Positions 25,695-32,607 of a stretch of DNA of 64,000 nucleotides are shown one piece after another. A program made the position numbers and the translations under genes. The notes under the pieces were generated by a model. The model ran no database searches. It worked only from the letters and a program-made list of their open reading frames with translations, and had not been told where the DNA came from. Source of the stretch: Herpetosiphon giganteus. Lineage in GTDB: Bacteria; Chloroflexota; Chloroflexia; Chloroflexales; Herpetosiphonaceae. The stretch spans positions 102,835 to 166,834 of the forward strand of contig NZ_JAFBCZ010000011.1 of NCBI RefSeq assembly GCF_016907925.1, read 5' to 3'. Every line of letters starts with the position of its first letter. Positions within the stretch are counted from its first letter, which is position 1.

Positions 25695-26405
25695 ATGAGC
25701 TTGTTCATTACCTTTGAAGGCCCGGAAGGTAGCGGGAAAAGCACCCAAGCCCGCTACCTCAAGGATTATCTGCAACAGGCTGGCTATCCAGTCATCTTAA
25801 CTCGCGAGCCAGGCGGAACGCCGATTAGCGATGCTGTACGGCGGCTTGTGCTTGATGGTCAATGGACGGCGATGGAGCCGACAACCGAAACCCTTTTGTT
25901 TGCTGCCGCTCGTGCTCAGTTAGTTGGCGAGGTGATCTTGCCCTATCTGAAGCTGGGCGGTATCGTTTTGTGCGATCGCTATGCCGATTCGACCTTTGCC
26001 CACCAAGGCTATGGCTTGGGCCGCAATCTGACTGAGCTGCGCGAAATCACCCGTTTTGCGACTGGCGGCTTACAGCCCGATGTGACCTTCTTCCTCGATT
26101 TGCCAGTGGAGCAAGGCTTGCAGCGCAAACGCAAGCAACGCGATGATTTCCGCGAATCGAGCCAATTGGCCTTGCCATTGCCGCATTTGCCGCAACCAAC
26201 CCCAAGCCAAAGCGAGCATTGGAATCGACTCGATGCCCGCGAAATCGCCTACCACGAACGCGTGCGCAACGGCTACCTTGAAATGATCGCCGCCGATCCG
26301 CAACGTTGGCAGGTTTTTGATGCAGACATTGAACGTGAAAGCCTCACTGCCCAACTGCTGGCGGCTGTCCAGCCCTATCTCAGCAAAATCCAAACCTTGA
26401 GCTAA
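25695..26405 (+). CDS. tmk: Thymidylate kinase
   Basis: 236 aa, slightly longer than usual (about 210). P-loop FEGPEGSGKSTQ (residues 6-17), dTMP site LTREPGGTPISDAVR, CDRYADSTFAHQGYG (DR motif) and FLDLPVEQGLQRKRKQR lid region, with an insertion of about 20 residues rich in Pro/Gln (LPLPHLPQPTPSQSEHW) in the lid. Makes dTDP from dTMP. The frame extends 11 codons upstream, but MSLFITFEGPEG is the standard start. Confidence 0.96.
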   Translation: MSLFITFEGPEGSGKSTQARYLKDYLQQAGYPVILTREPGGTPISDAVRRLVLDGQWTAMEPTTETLLFAAARAQLVGEVILPYLKLGGIVLCDRYADSTFAHQGYGLGRNLTELREITRFATGGLQPDVTFFLDLPVEQGLQRKRKQRDDFRESSQLALPLPHLPQPTPSQSEHWNRLDAREIAYHERVRNGYLEMIAADPQRWQVFDADIERESLTAQLLAAVQPYLSKIQTLS

Positions 26406-26418
26406 GCCCTATTGTATA

Positions 26419-26456
26419 AGCTGCATCTCAGTCGGGTATCAGGCTGAGATGCGCTT
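26419..26456 (+). terminator. Hairpin after tmk
   Basis: GCATCTCAG (26423-26431) pairs with CTGAGATGC (26444-26452), extended by AAGC/GCTT with bulges. No real T run follows, so termination would be weak. Confidence 0.45.
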
Positions 26457-26566
26457 GGGCTGTGGTTTGATATGGTACAATAGCCCAATCGTGGCAACGT
26501 GCCAGTATTCTAAACCCATGCAGTCGCCCCGCAATACTGGGGCATTCTTCAGGAAAGCATAGGAAC

Positions 26567-27061
26567 ATGACAGAAATTATTGCAGAACTTAAAAGCATCT
26601 TGCCGATTGTCGGCATGATTGTTGGGGGCTATTTGGTGCTCCTCTGGGTTGCCTCGCTGGTATGGACATACCGCGATATTAGTAGCCGCTCCAACGATAT
26701 TTTGGTGCAAGTGCTTTCAACCTCAATGGCCTTCTTTTTGCCATTCGCAGGGTTGTTGTTATATATGTTGGTGCGCCCGCGCGAAACGCTCACTCAAAAA
26801 TACGAGCGCGAATTGGAAGAAACTTTTATGCGCCGCGATATTGAGGATGAGCATGTCTGCCCGAATTGCCAACGGAGCATTCAGGCCGATTTTGTGTTGT
26901 GCCCTCACTGCCAAACCCATTTGCGCCGCAATTGTGGCAACTGCGAACGGGTCATCGATTTGACATGGCAGGTTTGCCCATACTGTGCAGCTCCCGCCAA
27001 TACCCGCATCAGCAGCCAACCATTACGTCAAGCAGAATATGAACAACAGTACGCCCGCTAA
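26567..27061 (+). CDS. Two-helix membrane protein with double zinc ribbon
   Basis: 164 aa. Helices at about 12-36 (ILPIVGMIVGGYLVLLWVASLVW) and 47-70 (VLSTSMAFFLPFAGLLLYMLV), then a cytoplasmic part with two four-cysteine ribbons: CPNCQRSIQADFVLCPHC and CGNCERVIDLTWQVCPYC (about 103-145). Likely a membrane scaffold with a nucleic-acid or protein-binding ribbon; function unknown. AGGAA before the ATG. The next small zinc ribbon gene starts within its last 8 codons. Confidence 0.8.
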   Translation: MTEIIAELKSILPIVGMIVGGYLVLLWVASLVWTYRDISSRSNDILVQVLSTSMAFFLPFAGLLLYMLVRPRETLTQKYERELEETFMRRDIEDEHVCPNCQRSIQADFVLCPHCQTHLRRNCGNCERVIDLTWQVCPYCAAPANTRISSQPLRQAEYEQQYAR

Positions 27062-27335
27062 GCAGCAGATTTGCCCAATTTGCCGCAAAGCTGTCCAGTT
27101 AATGCCACGTTATCCGCGTTATGTTTGCGCCGATTGCGTGGCATTGGCAACTGATGAGCATGGCCGTGGAGTGCAGTTTTTCAATACTGGCGTGCTTGGC
27201 ACTGGTTGCGCTGGCAGCTATCGCGCTGATCAAACGGCCTATCCATCCGACCAGTGTTGGATTAACGGCCAGCATTGCACCGCCAAGGAAGCACGCTTCG
27301 GCGGGATTGTGATTGAGGTGGTTGACGATGAATGA
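27039..27335 (+). CDS. Small zinc-ribbon protein, unknown
   Basis: 98 aa from MNNSTPAKQQICPICRK. Cys pairs CPICRKAVQLMPRYPRYVCADC (ends only: C-x2-C near 12-15, C-x2-C near 30-33) form one ribbon; the rest contains GVLGTGCAGSYRADQTAY and CWINGQHCTAKEARFGGIVIEVV. No family recognised. Overlaps the upstream gene by 23 bases and the downstream DUF309 gene by 8, so all three are translationally linked. Confidence 0.68.
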   Translation: MNNSTPAKQQICPICRKAVQLMPRYPRYVCADCVALATDEHGRGVQFFNTGVLGTGCAGSYRADQTAYPSDQCWINGQHCTAKEARFGGIVIEVVDDE

Positions 27336-27681
27336 GCAGGAGCATTGGCAAGGCTTTATCACGGCCTTCAACGAAGAGCGCTTTGTTGATGGTGTGCTGC
27401 AATTGGAAGAATTATGGTTTGCCAATCGTAGCGATCTCTATCGCGGCCTAATTCGGCTTTCGGTAGCGCTCAACCAACTGCGTTTGGGCATTGTCGATAG
27501 CCCACGCCAACTGCTTGCCAGCGCCCACGAAATGCTGGCCCCGTTTGAAACCAATCAATACAACCTCGATATTGGGCGGATTCGCGAGTACATTCAGGCC
27601 TGTGCCAAGCTCATTCCTGCTGATTTGCGCACTGGTCAAGGCCGCATTGATTGGGATCTGGTTCCACGAATTCAGATCTAA
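27328..27681 (+). CDS. DUF309-like protein
   Basis: 117 aa from MNEQEHWQGFITAFNEER. FNEERFVDGVLQLEELWF followed by LYRGLIRLSVALNQLRLG matches the DUF309 pattern (F-N-x-G-x-F-x-x-A-H-x-x-L-E-x-x-W, then LIQLAVALxHLxxG), but the usual His of the first motif is missing (DGVLQLE). All-helical, cytoplasmic, function unknown. Starts inside the last codons of the zinc-ribbon gene. Confidence 0.72.
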   Translation: MNEQEHWQGFITAFNEERFVDGVLQLEELWFANRSDLYRGLIRLSVALNQLRLGIVDSPRQLLASAHEMLAPFETNQYNLDIGRIREYIQACAKLIPADLRTGQGRIDWDLVPRIQI

Positions 27682-27704
27682 AGATGTCAGAAATTTCTCA
27701 TGAT

Positions 27705-27771
27705 CACCACCCTTCCGTCCCGCCTCAAGGCGGGAAACGCAGGAGGTTTTCAGCCCCCTGCACCCCCTAAA
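27705..27771. repeat. Family B double-hairpin element, copy 1
   Basis: CACCACCCTTCCGTCCC start, then hairpin CCCGCCTCAAGGCGGG and hairpin AGGAGGTTTTCAGCCCCCT, ending GCACCCCCTAAA. Copies at 52314 and 60453 keep both hairpins with changes in the stems. Confidence 0.8.
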
Positions 27772-27888
27772 GGACAATTGCTGGTACTCAATCATAGAGC
27801 AATGAAACTGGCATGGATTGATTTTTGAATGCTTGATCCTTGATCAATCTAGGCATGACCAATAATTGGAGGTTTAGGCTCAATTTAA

Positions 27889-27917
27889 TTGACATAGAAC
27901 ATGTGTTCGTGTATACT
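27889..27917 (+). promoter_or_regulatory. SOS-type promoter: LexA box inside a consensus promoter
   Basis: TTGACA (27889-27894), 17 bases, TATACT (27912-27917). The spacer contains GAACATGTGTTC (27897-27908), a perfect 12-bp palindrome that fits the Gram-positive LexA/DinR box (GAAC-N4-GTTC with R-N-R-Y centre). LexA bound there would block RNA polymerase. Start near 27924, leader about 140 nt. Confidence 0.75.
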
Positions 27918-27979
27918 CAAAAACACAGATTCTCCAAGCTGCTGCTTGTAATCCACGGTGCGCACCCTCGTTTGCGGGC

Positions 27980-28016
27980 TTTTCAAGCCCTATGCAAGGC
28001 TTTTTACCAGCCGCGA
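27980..28016 (+). other. Alternative hairpins in the SOS leader
   Basis: GGGCTT-TTC-AAGCCC and AAGCC-CTATGCAA-GGCTTTTT share the AAGCCC arm, so only one can form; the second resembles a small terminator. Possible attenuation between the SOS promoter and the first gene. Confidence 0.35.
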
Positions 28017-28064
28017 TGCTTGGAGCATTGTCACGAATTGAGTACAACACGAAGGGTAACCGAG

Positions 28065-28292
28065 ATGCAGATTGAGCCTATTCTATTAACCCACAAACGC
28101 CATAATTATTTGCCGATGGCCTTTTTATGGCGTGGAATTAGCCATCAGGTCGCGAGAATTGAACGCGTGTGGAGCAGAGAGGCCCGTTGGGCACGCCCGC
28201 CACGCCACTATTTTCGGGTGCGCTGCACCAACAATCAGGTTTACAACATTTTTCAAGATGTACGCTTAAATGCGTGGTGCGTTGAACGCTAG
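28065..28292 (+). CDS. Small basic protein behind an SOS promoter (possibly DUF6504-like)
   Basis: 75 aa from MQIEPILLTHKRHNYL. Basic, one domain: PMAFLWRGISHQVARIERVWSREARW then HYFRVRCTNNQVYNIFQDVRLNAWCVER. The FLWRGxxHxVxxIxxxW pattern recalls DUF6504, a small domain I associate with Y-family polymerase contexts, but the match is uncertain. GAAGGG lies 9 bases before the ATG; the open frame upstream crosses the LexA promoter and is not used. Being the first gene after the LexA box, it is probably damage-induced. Confidence 0.65.
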   Translation: MQIEPILLTHKRHNYLPMAFLWRGISHQVARIERVWSREARWARPPRHYFRVRCTNNQVYNIFQDVRLNAWCVER

Positions 28293-28304
28293 AGGAGGCC
28301 GATC

Positions 28305-28532
28305 GTGTATTTAGCTTGGTTTGATGATCATCCGCGGAAAGAACTGCGGTTCAAAATTGCCGAAGCCATCTTTGCCTATGAAGATCGTTTTGGCGAACGT
28401 CCAAATGTCGTGCTCGTTAACGCTACTCAGATTTTTAACGAAGATGTTGAGGGCGTGCGCGTCGTTTCACGCTCGTATGTCCGCAAAGATAACTTTTGGG
28501 TTGGCATCGAAGGTATCGTTGCTAGCTCGTAG
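28305..28532 (+). CDS. Small protein, second gene of the SOS unit, unknown
   Basis: 75 aa: MYLAWFDDHPRKELRFKI then AIFAYEDRFGERPNVVLVN and VEGVRVVSRSYVRKDNFWVG. Mixed alpha/beta, no known motif. AGAGGAGG stands just upstream of the ATG (GTGTATTTAG region; the codon used is the ATG-like GTG at 28305), and the gap from the previous gene is 12 bases, so it shares the SOS promoter. Confidence 0.65.
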   Translation: MYLAWFDDHPRKELRFKIAEAIFAYEDRFGERPNVVLVNATQIFNEDVEGVRVVSRSYVRKDNFWVGIEGIVASS

Positions 28533-28620
28533 GTTGCCGGAAGCAGATTGCCCAATTCCCCATCTGTAAGATTTGTGTTAATTCTCCTCTAGCTTGCCCG
28601 TTTTAAAAATCGACTTGTGG

Positions 28621-28666
28621 CACAATATATTGGGATACGCACATATGCGTAATTCGATATATTGTG
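28621..28666. promoter_or_regulatory. 46-bp nested dyad upstream of the Old Yellow Enzyme gene
   Basis: Outer arms CACAATATAT/ATATATTGTG are a perfect 10-bp inverted repeat; inner arms ACGCA/TGCGT are another, with the same centre. It ends 13 bases before the ATG at 28680. Two nested palindromes with one axis suggest an operator for two dimers; an mRNA hairpin covering the ribosome binding site region is the other possibility. Confidence 0.6.
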
Positions 28667-28679
28667 TCACGAGGATTTT

Positions 28680-29786
28680 ATGTCATTGTTCGAGCCATAT
28701 ACGCTGCCTGTTAGTGGCGTTACCCTGCCCAATCGCCTCGTTCTTGCCCCGATGACCACCTATTCTGGCACGCCAGAAGGCCAGATTAGCCCCGGCGAAG
28801 TCGCCTTATTGCAACGCCGCGCTGCTGGTGGCTTTGGCACGGTTATTACCGCCGCTTGTTATGTTGATCGCGATGGCCAAGCATTTATCAACCAATGGGG
28901 CTGTGATAACGACGACAAGCTCGATTCATTACGTAAAGCAGCGAGCGTAATCAAAGCCGAAGGCGCAATCGCAATTTTGCAAATTCACGATGGTGGGCGC
29001 ATGGCCGACCCCAAGGTACTGCGCGAGCCAGCTCCACGCTCAGCCTCAGCCGTTGCTGCCGAACGCCAAGGCTACCTCGAGCCACGGGCCATGACTGCCG
29101 CCGAAGTCGAAAAGAGCATCGCTGATTTTGCTGCTGCGGCCAAACGGGCTGCGGTTGCAGGCTTTGATGGCGTGGAAATCCACGGCGCAAACACCTATCT
29201 AATTCAACAATTCTTCTCGCCGCATTCAAACCGCCGCGACGACGAGTGGGGTGGCGATTTGGAACGCCGCTTGCGCTATCCAGTGACGTTGGCCAAAGCT
29301 GTACGCGCAGCCGTCGGCGATACGTTTATTGTGGGCTATCGCTTCTCGCCTGAAGAAATTGAAAATCCAGGCATCACCTTTGACGATACCTTGGTGTTGG
29401 TTGATCGTTTAGCCGACTGCCGCTTGGATTATTTGCACATTTCATTGGGCAATTATGCTGCTGGCTCAATGCGCGATCCACAATCAACCCAACGCCTCAG
29501 CCCGTTGGTCATTGAGAAATTGGCTGGTCGCGTGCCCTTGATGGCGGTTGGTGGCATCGAAACGGTGGAGCAAGCAGAATTGCCATTGCAAGATGGCGCT
29601 GAATTGGTTGCGCTTGGTCGGGTAGCACTGTGGGAGCCAGATTGGCCAAATAAGGTCAAAGCAGGCCGCACTGATTTGCGCCAAGCCTTGCCCGCCAAAG
29701 ATGGCGATATTATTTGCACGTTGCCACGCCCATTGTATGAAAGCATCATTCAACGCGCTGGTTGGGTGAAAATCGCCGCCGAATAA
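28680..29786 (+). CDS. NADH:flavin oxidoreductase, Old Yellow Enzyme family
   Basis: 368 aa from MSLFEPYTLPVSGVTLPNRLVLAPMTTYS. FMN TIM barrel with the substrate pair in HGANTYLIQQFFSPHSNRRDDEWGG (His and Asn of HGAN at about 170-173), RYPVTLAKAVR, and the C-terminal phosphate loop MAVGGIETVEQAEL ... LVALGRVALWEPDWPNKV. Reduces activated C=C bonds (enones, nitro compounds) with NAD(P)H. GAGG lies 6 bases before the ATG. The dyad at 28621-28666 indicates local transcriptional control, plausibly by an electrophile-sensing repressor encoded elsewhere. Confidence 0.94.
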   Translation: MSLFEPYTLPVSGVTLPNRLVLAPMTTYSGTPEGQISPGEVALLQRRAAGGFGTVITAACYVDRDGQAFINQWGCDNDDKLDSLRKAASVIKAEGAIAILQIHDGGRMADPKVLREPAPRSASAVAAERQGYLEPRAMTAAEVEKSIADFAAAAKRAAVAGFDGVEIHGANTYLIQQFFSPHSNRRDDEWGGDLERRLRYPVTLAKAVRAAVGDTFIVGYRFSPEEIENPGITFDDTLVLVDRLADCRLDYLHISLGNYAAGSMRDPQSTQRLSPLVIEKLAGRVPLMAVGGIETVEQAELPLQDGAELVALGRVALWEPDWPNKVKAGRTDLRQALPAKDGDIICTLPRPLYESIIQRAGWVKIAAE

Positions 29787-29789
29787 CGA

Positions 29790-30062
29790 GATTGTTAACC
29801 ACGAAGAGCACGAAGAACACGAAGGGCTAGAGATTAACGTGTTTAGTCAATGATGATTAAAATCGTTCACCATCACTTCGCGTTCTTCGTGGTTTCATCC
29901 TTCATCCCTCATCCCTCATCCTTCCTCTGCTCTGCGCCTCTGCGTTAAATAGCCTAATCTCCAAAACCCGACCTCCAATTTCTATCCTCTTTGTTTTGAT
30001 TTTGATTTTTGCCTTCTGCCTTGTTCTATGTTCTATGTTCTATGTTCTTTGCTCTATGCTCT
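29790..30062. repeat. Family C phrase-repeat mosaic, copy 3
   Basis: Phrases ACCACGAAGAGCACGAAG, CGCGTTCTTCGTGGTTTC, CATCCCTCATCCCTCATCC, GCCTTCTGCCTTGTTC and GTTCTATGTTCTATGTTC. No gene. The stop codon of the kinase gene (30061-30063) lies in its edge. Confidence 0.8.
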
Positions 30063-31482
30063 AATCATCGTCTTTGCCATTGCCATTGCCTGGGCCTTTG
30101 GGCTTTTTGGCCTCTTTGACTCCGATGACCAAATTGATTTGGCTATTGGCGGCAATTGGGCTGCCGACCGCTGGCTCTTGGCTCAGAATGCGATCTTTGG
30201 CTTGATCGTTTGGTTGCTCAATAAAATTAATGCTTAGCCCCAAGTTGCGGGCTTGTTGCTCGGCCTCGCCACGTTTGAGGCCAACAAAATTGGGCATGCT
30301 TGGCGCTTGCTCGCTGGCAGCGGTTGGCTCTGGCGCTTGGGTCGCTTCGAGCGCAACGGTTGCGGTTGCTTCGGCCACCGGCGCAAGCGTGGCAGTTGCC
30401 TCGGCCACAGGATTGCCAGTTGTGCTCGGTTGTTCGGCATTGCCGCTTAATTTGGCAAAGGCCACAGCTATTGCGGCCACAAATGCTAGCGCTGCTAGGG
30501 TTAGGCCAATTTGCTTTTTAGCCGCTGGTTTGGGCATGGCAATCAAGGCTTTGGTTGGGGTTGGTTGTACTTGCGACTGAACCAAAGCAGCGGTTTTTGG
30601 TGGCACACGCACAGCAGTCGTTTCCATATTATGAATCGATACGGTCGAGCGTTGGCGCACTGGCATGGCAATCGTCGCCGAATTTGCGCCCTGTTGAATG
30701 CTCTCAATCTCGCCTGCCAAGTCTTGAGCCGAAGCAAAACGCTTGCTTGGTTCGCGCTCAGTCGCCCGCTTGATCAGCTGTTCGATGGCAGTGGCGGTGC
30801 CGGGCAACGCTTGGCGCAGTGCAGGCACACCTTCATTCAAATGACGCTGAACAATCGCCCAGGCCGAATCGCCATCAAGTGGCACGCGGCCAGTTAACAG
30901 CTCATACAGCATAATGCCCAAGGCATAAATATCGCTGGCGGCGGTCGTTGCGCCGCCTTCAGCCCGTTCTGGCGCGATATATTGGGGCGTGCCATACACT
31001 TGATCGTGGTTGGTTGTGCCAATTGGCTGCACGATGCCAAAATCCAGCAAAATCGCCTGCCCAGCTTGATTAATTTTAATATTTTGCGGCTTGACATCGC
31101 AATGCACATAGCCTTGTTGATGAATTGCCGCCAAGGCTAAGCCAATTTCGCGCGTCCAAACCAAGGCTTGGGGCGCGGCCACAGGCAACATTTGATCAAG
31201 GCTTTGGCCATCGATCAGCTCTTGAACAAAAAACGGCCCCACGCTTGGATCGTGGCCAACATCAAAAATGCGGGCAATATGCGCGTGGCTCAATTGCGCC
31301 GCCGTTTGGGCTTCGGCGCTAAATTGCTGGCTCAGGCTTGGATTATTGGCGTACTCAGGCCGCAAGACCTTCAAGGCCACATCGCGCTTGAGCAGCAAAT
31401 CATGGGCGCGATAAACCGTCGCCATGCCACCTTGCCCAAGCGTTGCCAACAATTGGTAGCGATTTGCCAAGGTTTGATTCAT
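30061..31482 (-). CDS. Membrane Ser/Thr protein kinase with PASTA domain
   Basis: 473 aa from MNQTLANRYQLLATLGQGG. Kinase domain about 8-265: glycine loop LGQGGMATVYRA, VALKVL lysine, catalytic loop HCDVKPQN (Asp and Asn present, the usual HRD Arg replaced by Cys), DFGIVQP, and YIAPERA. One transmembrane helix at about 322-342 (IGLTLAALAFVAAIAVAFA), an Ala/Thr/Glu linker and a single extracellular PASTA domain (PNFVGLKRGEAEQQARNLGL ... INLVIGV). PknB-type kinases sense cell-wall fragments or control growth. AAGGA is 9 bases before the ATG at 31482, better than the ATG five codons upstream. Confidence 0.92.
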   Translation of the reverse strand: MNQTLANRYQLLATLGQGGMATVYRAHDLLLKRDVALKVLRPEYANNPSLSQQFSAEAQTAAQLSHAHIARIFDVGHDPSVGPFFVQELIDGQSLDQMLPVAAPQALVWTREIGLALAAIHQQGYVHCDVKPQNIKINQAGQAILLDFGIVQPIGTTNHDQVYGTPQYIAPERAEGGATTAASDIYALGIMLYELLTGRVPLDGDSAWAIVQRHLNEGVPALRQALPGTATAIEQLIKRATEREPSKRFASAQDLAGEIESIQQGANSATIAMPVRQRSTVSIHNMETTAVRVPPKTAALVQSQVQPTPTKALIAMPKPAAKKQIGLTLAALAFVAAIAVAFAKLSGNAEQPSTTGNPVAEATATLAPVAEATATVALEATQAPEPTAASEQAPSMPNFVGLKRGEAEQQARNLGLSINFIEQPNDQAKDRILSQEPAVGSPIAANSQINLVIGVKEAKKPKGPGNGNGKDDD

Positions 31483-31536
31483 TGCAGCATCCTTCATTTA
31501 TGCGCCAATCTTGCAGCGATTATAGCAGGCTTAAAT

Positions 31537-31563
31537 AAGAAAGAGGCGTAGGATTACGCCTCT
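31537..31563 (-). terminator. Terminator of the 40-aa protein gene
   Basis: Perfect 9-bp stem AGAGGCGTA (31542-31550) / TACGCCTCT (31555-31563), loop of 4; on the minus strand TTCTTATTT follows. It lies 23 bases after the stop at 31587 and before the kinase gene. Confidence 0.85.
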
Positions 31564-31586
31564 CATTGCCAATTATTCGGAGCAGC

Positions 31587-31709
31587 TTAGATTGTTTCTG
31601 GCTCGCCCAAGATTTTGTTGGTGATGTACAAGGCCAAACGGGTGGCCAACGTCCCCAACGCCAAACTTAACAAACCATAGACAACCCGACGCTTCAAATC
31701 ATCATCCAT
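31587..31709 (-). CDS. 40-aa single-helix membrane protein
   Basis: Too short for usual ORF calling. MDDDLKRRVV start, one hydrophobic helix (VYGLLSLALGTLATRLALYI, residues 10-29), tail NKILGEPETI. ATAGGAGGAA lies 5-8 bases before the ATG, a near-perfect ribosome binding site, and a dedicated terminator follows. Acidic N-terminus, positive residues KRR before the helix: likely an inner-membrane peptide. Function unknown; a regulator of the neighbouring membrane protease or kinase is only a guess. Confidence 0.75.
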   Translation of the reverse strand: MDDDLKRRVVYGLLSLALGTLATRLALYITNKILGEPETI

Positions 31710-31759
31710 TGAATTATTCCTCCTATATCAAAACGGTGCTAGGCGCTAGTATAACATTC

Positions 31760-32467
31760 TTAGTCGCGGCGACCGCCAAAAACCCGAAATGCAAAGTAGG
31801 CAAAGGTCAAAATTGATTGCGCCGCAGCAGCAACGTATGTCCAAGCAGCAGCATTCAAAACCTTAGAAACCGCAGCTTGGTCTTGGGGGCTAACCAAGCC
31901 ATTGGCGATCAACATTTTTTTGGCTCGGCTTGAAGCATTGAATTCGACCGGCAAAGTTACCAAGGTAAACAGCACCGCGCCAGCAAACAAGACCAAGCCA
32001 ATCAAGGCCATGGTGAAGCCGAAGCCGCCACTGCGTGAAGCAGCACCAAACATCAAGCCACCCATCACCAGCCACGTGCCAATGCTACTGCCAATGTTGG
32101 CGATGCCCACAATCGAGCTACGCAAACGCAACATCGTGTAGCCTTCGCGATCTTGCAAGGCGTGGCCCAACTCGTGAGCAACAACTGCCATTGCGGCAAC
32201 CGATGGCGTAACCGACGATTGCGAGAGATTAATCGATTTATCGGCGGGATTGTAAAAGTCGGTAAGTTGGCCAGCAACTTGATTTACCCGCACATAGTTA
32301 AGACCTTCGGCGCTCATCAAACGTTGGGCCACATCGAAGCCATTCATACGGTGCATGTTGCCAACATTCGCATATTTGCTAAATGTTGATTTCACATACC
32401 ACTGCGCCCAAAAAGCAAACAGCATGCCAGGAATGGCGAAAATGAAATACATCGGGTCGAAGATCAT
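31760..32467 (-). CDS. Membrane zinc metallopeptidase, YugP family
   Basis: 235 aa from MIFDPMYFIFAIPGML. N-terminal helix (about 6-22), then FYNPADKSINLSQSSVTPSVAAMAVVAHELGHALQD with zinc site His98-Glu99-x2-His102, then three hydrophobic segments (about 122-150 and 185-235). YugP-type neutral zinc peptidases sit in the cytoplasmic membrane; substrates are unknown. GGAGG 6 bases before the ATG at 32467 fixes the start over an upstream in-frame ATG. The small 40-aa gene follows 50 bases downstream on the same strand. Confidence 0.9.
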   Translation of the reverse strand: MIFDPMYFIFAIPGMLFAFWAQWYVKSTFSKYANVGNMHRMNGFDVAQRLMSAEGLNYVRVNQVAGQLTDFYNPADKSINLSQSSVTPSVAAMAVVAHELGHALQDREGYTMLRLRSSIVGIANIGSSIGTWLVMGGLMFGAASRSGGFGFTMALIGLVLFAGAVLFTLVTLPVEFNASSRAKKMLIANGLVSPQDQAAVSKVLNAAAWTYVAAAAQSILTFAYFAFRVFGGRRD

Positions 32468-32607
32468 CGGTATCCTCCAGAGGATGCTTGTCAATGTTCC
32501 TGTCCGTATGGACAGAAAATTCTAACCTTAAGTATAGCAAGCTCTGGGCCTAGGCGTGTTAGCATGACATTAATAATGCACACTCAAACACTATCGAAGG
32601 AGTTTCC

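Noticed and set aside
27840..28064. Upstream extension of the first SOS-unit gene
   Set aside because: It would cross the LexA box, both promoter hexamers and the leader; the ATG at 28065 follows GAAGGG.
30540..31500. Several plus-strand ORFs over the kinase gene
   Set aside because: All are shadows; the kinase motifs on the minus strand are continuous.
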